A model generated the notes under the pieces. The model made no database searches. It was not told the DNA's origin and saw nothing but the letters and a program-made list of their open reading frames with translations. 64,000 bases of DNA, from positions 1 through 64,000 of the forward strand of contig CAMBRQ010000008.1 in NCBI GenBank assembly GCA_945870325.1, written 5' to 3'. The position numbers and the translations under genes are program-made. Below are positions 15,998 through 25,105 of this stretch, piece after piece. Each line of letters begins with the position of its first letter. Positions within the stretch are counted from its first letter, which is position 1. This stretch comes from an uncultured Dorea sp. GTDB taxonomy: Bacteria > Bacillota > Clostridia > Lachnospirales > Lachnospiraceae.

Positions 15998-16291
15998 TTG
16001 CGATCATGCAGTCTCTATCGATGCAGTGAAGAAGTTTATTACACAGCAGGATTTAGTGGCGGCCCGGCTGGTCTTTCCTGTGCATTCTATCTAGCGGAGA
16101 TGGGATATTATCCTACAGTATTTGAAAAGAATGAGAAGCCTGGTGGAATGATGATTTATGGAATTCCATCATTTAAGTTGGAAAAGGATGTGGTAGAGGC
16201 CGAGATCGATATTTTGCGCGAGATGGGAGTAGAATTCCAGTGCGGTATGAATGTTGGTACTGATATTACTGTGGAAGAGTTACGCGCATAG
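15998..16291 (+). pseudogene. Fragment of a GltD-like FAD/NAD(P) oxidoreductase
   Basis: The frame encodes the Rossmann region of a glutamate-synthase small-subunit-like protein: GGPAGLSCAFYLAEMGY, FEKNEKPGGMMIYGIPSFKL, then DILREMGVEF. The glycine motif is damaged (FSGGPAG where GxGxxG is expected), and both ends of the enzyme (about 450 aa) are missing. It stops at the point where NuoF-like sequence begins, so the two may be parts of one large lost oxidoreductase gene. Confidence 0.75.
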
Positions 16292-16705
16292 GGATTTAAT
16301 ACAGGCCTTAAATGGAGCGGTGCATACAAAGTTGATTCTGAAGAGAAATACGTTGTGTGTAATACAGATGAGGGCGAATCAGGTACCTATAAAGATAGAA
16401 CCATTATGGAGAATGACCCCCACACGGTATTAGAAGGTGTTCTGATCTGTGCGTATGCGATAGGTGCAAAAGAATGTAATGGATGTGGAGTGTGTGCAGA
16501 AGTCTGTCCGGTAAATAATATTACAATAAAAGAAGGAAAGGCGATACATGGGAATCAGTGTGCTGCCTGCTATGCCTGCCTGCATTGGTGCCCACAAAAA
16601 ACTACAAAATTGAAAGTACCTACATTAGGAAATAGACTGCAATACCATCATCCGGAAATTACGCTACAGGATATAAAGCGAATAAAGGGGGAAGAACTCC
16701 GATGA
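16292..16705 (+). pseudogene. NuoF fragment fused to an EFR1-type ferredoxin tail
   Basis: One continuous frame first encodes a NuoF/HydB piece (TGLKWSGAYKV, CNTDEGESGTYKDR, DPHTVLEGVLICAYAIGA), then switches abruptly at about 16466 to a two-cluster ferredoxin domain (CNGCGVCAEVCPVNN and CAACYACLHWCP) with a C-terminal YHHPEITLQDI, typical of EFR1-family flavodoxin/ferredoxin proteins. The parts come from unrelated genes joined by deletion. The ferredoxin part keeps all eight cluster Cys, but the whole has no evident start signal. Confidence 0.7.
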
Positions 16706-16805
16706 ATTGCAACTGACAAATGAAGAAGCAGAACAGATGACGGGGTGAGCAAAGAATATGACGGGCTGGAGAATTATAGGGTGTTGAAACTCTGAAACAG
16801 AACTT

Positions 16806-16850
16806 GATCGAAAAGCAGATGGTTTTATACTGGAATTAAAAGTCGATCAC
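16806..16850 (+). pseudogene. Remnant of a PD-(D/E)XK (DUF1703-like) protein
   Basis: Fifteen codons read DRKADGFILELKVDH, resembling the catalytic strand of AAA-ATPase/PD-(D/E)XK nuclease proteins, with stops or frameshifts on both sides. The short match makes the family call tentative. Confidence 0.4.
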
Positions 16851-16854
16851 ACTA

Positions 16855-16878
16855 TTGCGCAATTGTTGCGCATATAAT
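16855..16878 (+). promoter_or_regulatory. Candidate LacI-type operator over a TATAAT box
   Basis: TTGCGCAA (16855-16862) and TTGCGCAT (16866-16873) stand in tandem, directly abutting TATAAT (16873-16878). CG-centred palindromes are typical LacI/GalR sites. No good -35 is visible, which fits an activated or weak promoter. Confidence 0.4.
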
Positions 16879-17012
16879 AGCCTTTTATATAAAATGTGTA
16901 AAAATTAAGTGATAAAATATTGTTTATTATAAAGAATTGACGGAAAAAGATTATAATATTAGAATTTATATGAAGTGAGTTAGTAAATATAAAGGGAGAA
17001 GAACTGTTAAGT

Positions 17013-18020
17013 GTGGGAAATGATAAGGTTACAATAGACAGCATAGCACAGGCATTGGGGTGTTCAAAAACTACTGTATCAAGAGCCATATCGGGAAAGG
17101 GAAGAGTAAGCAAGGAGACTAGAAAGCGTGTGCTGGATTACTGTCGAGAATATGGCTACAGATCAGGCAGTGTGTCCAAAGCGTTTGATTGTTCCAGAAC
17201 ATATAATCTTGCTGCTGTTCTGCCTGCGGATCAGGAACTTCAAGAGATACCCTTTTTTCCAACTTGTTTGTTTGGAATTTGTGAATGGGCAGCAAAGCAA
17301 GATTATAATGTATTTGTTGTGTCAATAGAAAAGAATAGATTGACACAGCTTCAGAAGATTATTGAAAAACGCAAGATTGATGGAGTGATTCTAATGCGGG
17401 CGCTGGTAGAGGACTCTGCGGTGGAATACTTACTTCGGAATAAAATACCGTTTGTTCAGATCGGGGATACAAAAAATGCATCTACTATTCATGTGGATCA
17501 CGACAGTGTGCGAGCCTGTAAGGAAATGACCGAATTTTTACTAGAGAGAGAGATTCAAAGAATTGCATTGATTGGGGGTGACATGGGAAATATTGTTACA
17601 CAAAAAAGGCTGGCTGGTTTTTATGCTGGGTTTACACTTTTTCATAAAGTTCCGAAAGATAAGCTGATTTATCTGAATTGTGATACAAATGCGAAGGTGT
17701 ATGAGGCCGTTGAGCAGATTGTGGAGAACTGTGCAGAATGTATTGTCTGCATGGATGATAAAATATGCACTCAGGTTTTGAAGAAACTTGATAAAATGAG
17801 GATATTGATTCCGAGAGATCTTGAAATTGTATCTTTTTATGATAGTTTGGCGCTTCAGAATTATTCTCCGACAATTACAGCGTTAAAATTTGACGAAGAA
17901 GAACTTGGGCGAATCGCCTGTGAGAAGTTGATCGACAGGTTGGAGAACGGTGGGGAAGAGTCAATATTGTTGACAGAGTACAGCATGGAATTGCGGGAAT
18001 CCACAAAGAAAATTATTTAA
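17013..18020 (+). CDS. LacI family transcriptional regulator
   Basis: A 335-aa regulator starting at GTG 17013. The N-terminal helix-turn-helix TIDSIAQALGCSKTTVSRAISGKGRVSKETRKRV (residues 6-40, broken here only by description) is standard LacI, followed by the hinge and a periplasmic-binding-protein-like sugar domain (VDGVI-type strand KIDGVILMRAL, HVDHDSVRACKEMTEFLL, RIALIGGD). It lies 13 bases upstream of the GH43 gene in the same direction, so it very likely controls that gene in response to a released sugar. A possible operator is at 16855-16873. Confidence 0.93.
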   Translation: MGNDKVTIDSIAQALGCSKTTVSRAISGKGRVSKETRKRVLDYCREYGYRSGSVSKAFDCSRTYNLAAVLPADQELQEIPFFPTCLFGICEWAAKQDYNVFVVSIEKNRLTQLQKIIEKRKIDGVILMRALVEDSAVEYLLRNKIPFVQIGDTKNASTIHVDHDSVRACKEMTEFLLEREIQRIALIGGDMGNIVTQKRLAGFYAGFTLFHKVPKDKLIYLNCDTNAKVYEAVEQIVENCAECIVCMDDKICTQVLKKLDKMRILIPRDLEIVSFYDSLALQNYSPTITALKFDEEELGRIACEKLIDRLENGGEESILLTEYSMELRESTKKII

Positions 18021-18033
18021 GAGGAGTTAAGGT

Positions 18034-21000
18034 ATGAAAGGAAAAGGATGGAAAAGATTTGTCAATGGAATAATGGCATCTTTGATGGCAGTGTCGTTGA
18101 CAGTGGTTTCTCTGCCATTGGAGTCACAGGCGGCTTCGACAGAGAAACAGGAACTTTCGGATGAATCAAAGAAGATTCAGAACGATATTTTCTGGGAAGA
18201 TATGGATGGAAATACATTGTATTCTCAGGGTGGCGGTATCTTTAAATTTGATGATACTTACTATTGGTATGGGGTGAAATATAAAAATGCGCCTAATTAT
18301 GTCAATAATCCGACAAAAATTTATAATTCCGGTGATACATATTCTGATTTTGAGAGTGTTACCTGTTATAGTTCGACAGATTTGGTAAACTGGAAGTTTG
18401 AGGGAGATGTTGTCACAGAAGCAGATGTCAGTTATCGTGATGAGATGGAAGGTGTAAAGGCATCCTGGTTTGGAAGACTTGGTGTGGCAAAAGTTGGAGA
18501 AAATTATGTCATGATGGTACAGCATGAATGTGCTGATCCGGATGATTCTCTGGATGCTCTTGAAGGTTACACGGAGCCTTCCGGTCAGAAGGGGTGGAGC
18601 AAACAGGTTCTGGTATTGACATCGGATTCGCCAACGGGAGAATTCAAATGGAATCAGCGTATCAATATGCTGCCTTACACGGGAGGTACGACAAATACCG
18701 GTGATCAGACCGTATTTACAGATGAAGATACCGGAAAATCTTATCTGGTATATTCCTATGGAGTGGGAAGAGGAAAAATATTCCTTGCTGAGATTGAAGA
18801 TCAGGGAAATGGTAAGTTTGGTTTGTCCCTTGAAAAAAATTACATGGTATATAGTGGAGCAGGGCGTGAAGGTGACTGTATGTTCAAATATAATGGTGCC
18901 TACTATATATGTGCGTCTGACTTATATGGTTGGAATGCATCTCATGCTTATTATTTGAAATTAGACAGTCTAGAGGATGACTATTTAAAGAATCGAACAA
19001 CCAGTACATCTATGAATCTTATGGATGGATGTAGCGATGATTATTGTCATGTAACTCAGACCGGATTTTTCTATACGGTACAGGGGAGTAAGAAGGAAAC
19101 GGTTATTTTCTGTGGTGATCGTTGGGCAGAGTTTGCTGGAAATGGATTGGGATTCAATCAGTGGTGTCCACTGTCTTTCGATGAGTCAGGTGCACCGTAT
19201 TTTAATTCTTTAAGTAGTTGGTATCTGGATGAAGCAACGGGTACGTGGAGTGTGGCTGAAGATAACAATTATGTGAAAAATGGAAGTTTTGATGCGGACC
19301 GTATCAGTGTGACTGCATTGACGGGATGGACAAATAGTATTACAGTTGGAAATTCGCCAATTAAGAACAGTGGAAATCGTACAACAGGAAAATATGGCCT
19401 TGCGCTGACGGATACAGTAGATTTTGATTGTTCTATTTCTCAGATAATTCAGTCTTCACCGTATGTAGAACTTCCAGATGGTGTATATACATTGTCTGCT
19501 AAAGTGAAAAACAGTGGAGATTTTGAAAATCTTGAAATTTATGCAGAGGCAGATGGGCTGAGAGCAAAAGCAGGCATTAAAGAGGCAAATAGTGAATGGA
19601 CAACTGTAACATTATCAGATGTTAATGTGGCAGGCGGTAAAGTGGAGATTGGCATTGCTGCAAAAGGAGCGGCAAATGCATATTGCTATATTGATGATAT
19701 CATGTTTATAAGAACAGGAGATGCATCAGAAGAATCAGGAATCATTTCTGGAAGTATCCAGTCTGACATAGCAGGAAAAACACTTACGATTGCGGCGGTG
19801 CAGACTGACGGAACCGCTGCATACACTTATGAAACAGAGTTGACTGAAGGGGAACAGAACTTTACACTTGGTCCAATAAAGGCTGGAAAATATTCTCTGT
19901 CTGCATCTTCCTATGGATGTAAAGTGGAGGCAGAAGGCACAGAGGTGGCAGTTGTTTCGGGACAGACTGCATCTGGAGTGGTATTCCGTGTTGAAAATAA
20001 TATGGGATCTGTAAGAGGAAAGGTCGTAAATGGAACTGGAGAAGTTATTCCAGATGTGACAGTGACGTTGTCAAAGGGAACATTGGAAAAAGATGCTGTA
20101 ACAGATGCTAACGGTGAGTATGTATTTTCAGATGTAGAGGCAGGCGAATATAATCTTTCATTTGAAAAAACTGGATATGCGTCAGAAGGAAGCGTAAAAG
20201 TTACAATTGAAAAAGGGAACACTGTGACACTGGAGAATCAGGTGCTTGTAAGAAGTACAGGCATCATATCCGGAAAAGTCTATGATGCTTCGGGAGAACC
20301 TGCAGCAAATGCAACGGTAATGCTGAGAGGCTGCGAATCCATCAGTGATACTACCCGTGTTAGTGTTACGACAGATGAAAATGGTAGGTATACATTTTCA
20401 GATGTGGTTGCAGGAACTTATGCGATTACTGCATCAAACGGAAAGTGGGATACGGATGTTAATGCAGTTTCACAGAATGTAGAAGTAGTTCCTGGCGAGA
20501 CTGAAGATGTGAATTTGGATATTCCATCTGAGATTACGATTGTAAACGGTGGTTTTGAAAGTGGTATGGATTCAAATCGTCAGCCGAAAGAGGGATGGGA
20601 TAGCACAGGTTCAAGCGGTAGAGCATCTAATGAAAAGAATCGTGGTCATGTATACGCAGGAAGTTATGGATATACAGTGTGGACTTCCAGTGCATTTACG
20701 GTGGGAGTAAGTCAGAAAATTACTGGTCTTGAAGATGGAATATATGCAGTAAATGCTATGGTGGCGGCAGGATCTTACAGTGATTCAGATACGTTATATC
20801 TGTTCGCGAAGAATGACGATGGAACTATTATTTCTAAAGAAAACGTACCTCTCACAGTCGCTACCTATAACAGTAAAAATTGGGAGTTGATTGGTCTGAC
20901 TGTGGAAGTGACGGATGGCACTTTGACTTTCGGTATAGAGGGAAGTCTTCCGGGAGGAGCATGGGCGAATTTTGATAATTTCAGAGTTGGAAAAGTCGAA

Positions 21001-22350
21001 GGAAACGCAGTAGTTGAAGTTGATAAAGATGAATTGAAAACAATAATTTCTGCTGTTCAGACTTTTGATACATCTAGTTATACAGCAGGTTCCGTAAGCG
21101 AGTATCAGTCGTTAGTTCAGACAGCGCTGACAGCGGCTGAGAATGTAATGAACAATAGTGCTGCAACACAGGATGATGTAAATACGGCAGTATCAGCATT
21201 GAATGAAGCATTTACGTCAGCAAAAGAAAAACTTGTGACATTGGAAGCAAAGTTGGCACAGGATATTGCGGACAGCATCAAAGATGTAAAATCACAGGAA
21301 GAGTATACTGAGGAAAGTTGGAATGCATATGAAGAAGCACTGGAGGCAGCACAGGCACTTCAGAGTAGCTGCGAACTGACAGAAGAGAAACTGAATGCAG
21401 CAATTACGGAACTACAGAAAGCAGTAGCCAGTTTACAGGAGAAAGCACCAATTGGAGATAAGACGGATCTGGAGAGTCTGATTGCAGAAATTAAGAATTT
21501 TGATACATCTGGCTATACAGCAGGTTCTGTAAGCGAATATCAGTCGGCAGTTCAGACGGCGCTGACAGCGGCTGAGGCTGTAAAAAACAATAATGCTGCA
21601 ACACAGGAAGAGATTAATGCGGTAGCATTGGCATTGAAAGAAGCATTTGTGTCAGCAAAAGAAAAACTTGTGGCATTGGAAGTAAAACTGGCACAGGATA
21701 TTGCGGACAGCATCAAAGATGTAAAATCACAGGAAGAGTATACCAAGGAAAGTTGGGGTGCATATGAAAAAGCACTGAAAGCAGCACAGGCACTTCAGGG
21801 AAGCAGCGATTTGACAGAAGAGAAATTGAATGCAGCAGTCGCAGATCTGAAGGCAGCAGTATCAAAATTAGCAGAAACTGCAAAGCCAAGTGATAAGGCA
21901 GCATTAGAGAACTTGATTACAGAGATTAAGAACTTTGATACATCCACGTATACTCCAGAATCTGTAAGCGAATATCAGTCAGTTGTTCAGGCGGCCTTGG
22001 CTAAGGGGGAAGCGATTATGAACAACAGCGATGCGACCAAAGAAGAGGTTGATGAAATTGTCAGTGAGTTAGAGTCAGTTTTTGCATCCGGAAAAGAAGT
22101 ATTGAAGAAAGCAACTGTTAATCCGAAGCCAGATGACGGTAAAGGAGATCAGTCGGCTACACCGGATGACGGCAAAGATAAGACTCCGGCCACATCCAAT
22201 GCAGATAAAGGGGATACAGTGAATAATACTTCTGGTAAGACGGCAGCAAAGACCGGAGATACCAATTCATTGGTGTGGTTTGCAGCGATTGCGGCGGCAG
22301 CGACAGTAGTTGTGTGCATAACAGGACTCAGAAGAAGAAAAAGACAGTAG
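18034..22350 (+). CDS. Large wall-anchored GH43 glycosidase with CBM and FIVAR repeats
   Basis: A 1438-aa exported protein. Residues 1-34 are a signal peptide ending SQA-A. Residues about 45-380 form a GH43 five-blade propeller of the exo-beta-1,3-galactanase type (GGGIFKFDDTYYWYGVKY, SSTDLVNWKFEG, GREGDCMFKYNGAYYI). A carbohydrate-binding-like module (395-565), three carboxypeptidase-regulatory-like folds (575-835) and a second binding module (840-985) follow. Residues 1000-1370 hold 145-aa FIVAR-type repeats. The C-terminus has AKTGDT, a hydrophobic segment and RRRKRQ, a variant sortase anchor. It probably trims galactan or mucin/arabinogalactan side chains at the cell surface. It follows lacI in one operon and has its own terminator. 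Confidence 0.88.
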   Translation: MKGKGWKRFVNGIMASLMAVSLTVVSLPLESQAASTEKQELSDESKKIQNDIFWEDMDGNTLYSQGGGIFKFDDTYYWYGVKYKNAPNYVNNPTKIYNSGDTYSDFESVTCYSSTDLVNWKFEGDVVTEADVSYRDEMEGVKASWFGRLGVAKVGENYVMMVQHECADPDDSLDALEGYTEPSGQKGWSKQVLVLTSDSPTGEFKWNQRINMLPYTGGTTNTGDQTVFTDEDTGKSYLVYSYGVGRGKIFLAEIEDQGNGKFGLSLEKNYMVYSGAGREGDCMFKYNGAYYICASDLYGWNASHAYYLKLDSLEDDYLKNRTTSTSMNLMDGCSDDYCHVTQTGFFYTVQGSKKETVIFCGDRWAEFAGNGLGFNQWCPLSFDESGAPYFNSLSSWYLDEATGTWSVAEDNNYVKNGSFDADRISVTALTGWTNSITVGNSPIKNSGNRTTGKYGLALTDTVDFDCSISQIIQSSPYVELPDGVYTLSAKVKNSGDFENLEIYAEADGLRAKAGIKEANSEWTTVTLSDVNVAGGKVEIGIAAKGAANAYCYIDDIMFIRTGDASEESGIISGSIQSDIAGKTLTIAAVQTDGTAAYTYETELTEGEQNFTLGPIKAGKYSLSASSYGCKVEAEGTEVAVVSGQTASGVVFRVENNMGSVRGKVVNGTGEVIPDVTVTLSKGTLEKDAVTDANGEYVFSDVEAGEYNLSFEKTGYASEGSVKVTIEKGNTVTLENQVLVRSTGIISGKVYDASGEPAANATVMLRGCESISDTTRVSVTTDENGRYTFSDVVAGTYAITASNGKWDTDVNAVSQNVEVVPGETEDVNLDIPSEITIVNGGFESGMDSNRQPKEGWDSTGSSGRASNEKNRGHVYAGSYGYTVWTSSAFTVGVSQKITGLEDGIYAVNAMVAAGSYSDSDTLYLFAKNDDGTIISKENVPLTVATYNSKNWELIGLTVEVTDGTLTFGIEGSLPGGAWANFDNFRVGKVEGNAVVEVDKDELKTIISAVQTFDTSSYTAGSVSEYQSLVQTALTAAENVMNNSAATQDDVNTAVSALNEAFTSAKEKLVTLEAKLAQDIADSIKDVKSQEEYTEESWNAYEEALEAAQALQSSCELTEEKLNAAITELQKAVASLQEKAPIGDKTDLESLIAEIKNFDTSGYTAGSVSEYQSAVQTALTAAEAVKNNNAATQEEINAVALALKEAFVSAKEKLVALEVKLAQDIADSIKDVKSQEEYTKESWGAYEKALKAAQALQGSSDLTEEKLNAAVADLKAAVSKLAETAKPSDKAALENLITEIKNFDTSTYTPESVSEYQSVVQAALAKGEAIMNNSDATKEEVDEIVSELESVFASGKEVLKKATVNPKPDDGKGDQSATPDDGKDKTPATSNADKGDTVNNTSGKTAAKTGDTNSLVWFAAIAAAATVVVCITGLRRRKRQ
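21067..22110 (+). repeat. 435-bp direct repeats coding FIVAR modules
   Basis: GATACATCT and the following bases recur at 21067, 21502 and 21937, an exact 435-bp period (145 codons). The third copy is partial. The nucleotide identity is high enough for recombination to change copy number. Confidence 0.8.
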
Positions 22351-22398
22351 TAAAAAGACTTAAATTTGAAGTTTTGAAATTAATAAAGATGTAGATTG

Positions 22399-22434
22399 CG
22401 CCCGGTTATTCGTTAGAATAATCGGGCGTTGTTT
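22399..22434 (+). terminator. Terminator of the lacI-GH43 operon
   Basis: CGCCCG-G-TTATTC pairs with GAATAA-T-CGGGCG around loop GTTA, followed by TTGTTTGT. Confidence 0.85.
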
Positions 22435-22479
22435 GTAGACATTAACTAAAACTATGGCAGTATGTGATAGTTATACTTA

Positions 22480-22509
22480 TTGACAATAAATTTGGGGCTT
22501 GGCTATAAT
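22480..22509 (+). promoter_or_regulatory. Promoter of the XdhC-like gene
   Basis: TTGACA (22480-22485), an 18-base spacer and TATAAT (22504-22509). It sets the transcript start downstream of the first in-frame ATG, so translation must begin at 22555. Confidence 0.8.
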
Positions 22510-22554
22510 AGAATTATATTTAGTTTGGATGAACTAATAGGAAGTGAATTAAGT

Positions 22555-23592
22555 ATGCAGGACATATATCAGATGATAGCGGAATACAGAGAACAGGGCT
22601 TATGCACCCTTGCCACCGTTATGGAGGGAGAATATATCGGTGAGAAACTACTTATTTGCCAAGGAGAACCAGTCTGTCAGACAAAAGAAAACGGATTGCT
22701 GCAGAGACATTTGGATGAATTAAAAGCGATCGAAGAGAGTGGAATCGTCAAATTAGATGGAATAAGAGTGTTTGCAGAACTGTTTGGAGGTACAGCGCGT
22801 CTGGTCATCTGTGGCGCAGGGCATGTATCGATGCCGATCATTCAGTTGGGAAAGAGCCTTGGCTTTCATATTACTGTATTGGAAGACCGTCCAAGTTTTG
22901 CTGATCATGCAAGAAGAGCCGGAGCAGATACTGTGATCTGTGATACATTCGAGAATGGCTTGCTGCAAGTGGAAGGCAGTTCATCTGCCTACTTTGTAAT
23001 CGTTACCAGAGGTCATCGTTACGATACATTATGTCTGAAAAGTATTATAGAAAAGAAGAATGCGTATATAGGTATGATGGGAAGCCACCGCAGAGTGGCG
23101 ATGGTGAAAGCGCAGTTAGAAGAAGGAGGAATATCCGGAGAAATGCTGGATGCCGTACATGCTCCGATTGGTCTGGCGATTGGCGCAGAGACACCGGAAG
23201 AGATTGCTGTATCCATCATGGCAGAGATCATCCAGTGCAAGAATCAGAAGAAGCATACGGAAGGGTATCGGGATGAGATTCTGGACGCATTGAATTTTAA
23301 GAATGCAGGGATTAATCAAGTGATTCTGGCAGAGATCATGGAGCGTAAGGGATCTGCTCCAAGGAATATCGGTACCAAGATGGTAATCGGACAAGATGGA
23401 AGCCTGACGGGAACGATTGGCGGTGGCTGTATGGAGGCAGAAGTAATCCAGGCTGCCAGACAGATGTTGGCGAATGATGCTTCTGATTATCAGATCAAAG
23501 AAGTGGATATGACGGCTGCAAGTGCAGAAGAAGAGGGAATGGTGTGCGGAGGAACGCAGTTGGTTTATCTTGAGAAAAGGTGTCGTTCATAA
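22555..23592 (+). CDS. XdhC/CoxI family protein
   Basis: A 345-aa protein of the XdhC/CoxI family, whose members bind or sulfurate the molybdenum cofactor for xanthine dehydrogenase-type enzymes. The first 70 residues match the CoxI part (MIAEYREQGLCTLATV), followed by a Rossmann domain (LVICGAGHVSMPI, about residues 83-95, then VIVTRGHRYD and MMGSHRR). The C-terminal 90 residues repeat a CoxI-like module (VILAEIMERKGSAPRNIGTKM, GTIGGGCMEAEV). Carrying CoxI modules on both sides of the Rossmann domain is typical of the variant found with selenium-dependent molybdenum hydroxylases. No molybdoenzyme is in the window. An NhaC antiporter and PNP follow, which would fit a purine-use neighbourhood. 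Confidence 0.85.
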   Translation: MQDIYQMIAEYREQGLCTLATVMEGEYIGEKLLICQGEPVCQTKENGLLQRHLDELKAIEESGIVKLDGIRVFAELFGGTARLVICGAGHVSMPIIQLGKSLGFHITVLEDRPSFADHARRAGADTVICDTFENGLLQVEGSSSAYFVIVTRGHRYDTLCLKSIIEKKNAYIGMMGSHRRVAMVKAQLEEGGISGEMLDAVHAPIGLAIGAETPEEIAVSIMAEIIQCKNQKKHTEGYRDEILDALNFKNAGINQVILAEIMERKGSAPRNIGTKMVIGQDGSLTGTIGGGCMEAEVIQAARQMLANDASDYQIKEVDMTAASAEEEGMVCGGTQLVYLEKRCRS

Positions 23593-23725
23593 AGAAGGAG
23601 ATACATGGATTTGAACTGCCCTAGAATAAAAAACTTTTACGGTATGTTAGAGTATGGTACAATATATTATGCATAAATTGGTATGTACTACATTGCAAAT
23701 CTAAGAAGAATGAGAGGAAACACTT

Positions 23726-25045
23726 ATGAAAAAGAGTAATCCAAAGGCGTTATTGCCGATTGCTGTTTTCCTGGTATTGTATCTGGGCCTGGGGATTGTG
23801 TTCGAGTATGTGATGAAGATTCCAATGGGATTCTATAATATCCCGATTGTCATTGCATTTCTGGCGGCGATTCTGGTGGCATGTCTTCAGAACCGGGAGT
23901 TGAAGTTTGACGACAAACTTGAAGTTATGGCGCAAGGGATGGCAGATAAGAATATCATTACGATGCTGCTGATCTTCTTAACCGCAGGTGCGTTTGTCGG
24001 TGTTGTGGGAAGAAGCAGTGCAGAGAGTGTGGCGTATTTTATGCTGTCTTTAATCCCGACAAAGTATGCGGTTGCCGTATTGTTCGTGGTGGCATGTTTC
24101 GTATCTACGGCTATGGGAACCTCGGTGGGAACCATTACGCTGATTACGCCAATTGCAGTGGCGGTGTCTGCGGCATCAGGATTCGACTTGCCTTTGTGCG
24201 TGGGCTCTGTTATGGGTGGCGCTATGTTCGGAGATAATCTATCCTTTATCTCAGATACTACAATTGCAGCATGTAATGGGCAAGGCTGTGCGATGAAGGA
24301 TAAGTTCCGGGAGAATTTCGGGATTGCGTTTCCTGCGGCATTGGTAACATTGGTGCTGATTCTGGTATTATCTCTCCGCACGGATCTGAGCGGGGCGGTA
24401 TCACAGGATTACAACCTGATTCAGATTATTCCGTATGTTCTGGTTCTGATTGGCGGAATCATTGGAATCAACGTATTCGTAGTATTGCTGGTTGGTATTG
24501 CATCGGGAGCGGTGATTATGCTGGCAACGGGGCAGATTGCGCCAGTAGATCTGATTGGCAATATGGGTTCTGGTGCGGCCGGAATGTTTGAGACCAGTAT
24601 GGTTGCGATTCTGGTGTCTGCTATGTGTGCGCTGATCCGGGAGTATGGCGGTTTTGAAGCACTGCTTTCTGCAATCCGCAGAGTGTTCAAAGGAAAGAAA
24701 GGCGGACAGCTCGGTATGGGACTATTGGTTGGAGCCATGGATATCGCTACGGCGAACAATACGGTTGCGATCGTTATGGCGAACCCGATTGCGGCAGAGA
24801 TGGCTGAGGAATATGATATCACGCCGAGAAAAGCGGCATCGATATTGGACACATTCTCTTGTATCTCTCAAGGGGTGATTCCTTATGGTGCACAGATGTT
24901 GGTGGCACTGTCAGCAGCCAATGAACTGGGATATGAATTGTCGGCATTCGAAGTGATTCCGAAGTTGTTCTATCCGGGGATGCTGTTGATCAGTTCGCTG
25001 ATATTTATCTTTGTGGTGCCGGGGAAGAGCGAGAAAGCGAAATAG
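23726..25045 (+). CDS. NhaC-family Na+/H+ antiporter
   Basis: A 439-aa, roughly 11-helix membrane protein of the NhaC/YqkI ion-transporter group. It shows the characteristic FLTAGAFVGVVGRSS, STAMGTSVGTITLITPIAVAVS and MGGAMFGDNLSFISDTTIAAC segments. The last contains the conserved GDN...SDTT residues thought to line the cation path. The C-terminal half has VGAMDIATANNTVAIVMANPIAAE. It may exchange Na+ for H+ or for an organic anion. MGAGGAAAC-type ribosome signal (GAGAGGAAA) precedes ATG 23726. It lies between the XdhC-like and PNP genes in the same direction. Confidence 0.87.
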   Translation: MKKSNPKALLPIAVFLVLYLGLGIVFEYVMKIPMGFYNIPIVIAFLAAILVACLQNRELKFDDKLEVMAQGMADKNIITMLLIFLTAGAFVGVVGRSSAESVAYFMLSLIPTKYAVAVLFVVACFVSTAMGTSVGTITLITPIAVAVSAASGFDLPLCVGSVMGGAMFGDNLSFISDTTIAACNGQGCAMKDKFRENFGIAFPAALVTLVLILVLSLRTDLSGAVSQDYNLIQIIPYVLVLIGGIIGINVFVVLLVGIASGAVIMLATGQIAPVDLIGNMGSGAAGMFETSMVAILVSAMCALIREYGGFEALLSAIRRVFKGKKGGQLGMGLLVGAMDIATANNTVAIVMANPIAAEMAEEYDITPRKAASILDTFSCISQGVIPYGAQMLVALSAANELGYELSAFEVIPKLFYPGMLLISSLIFIFVVPGKSEKAK

Positions 25046-25105
25046 TAATCCGTAAAATCCTGACTGAGAGCAGGGTGAAAAATGAATACCAGGAGGAGCA
25101 GTATC

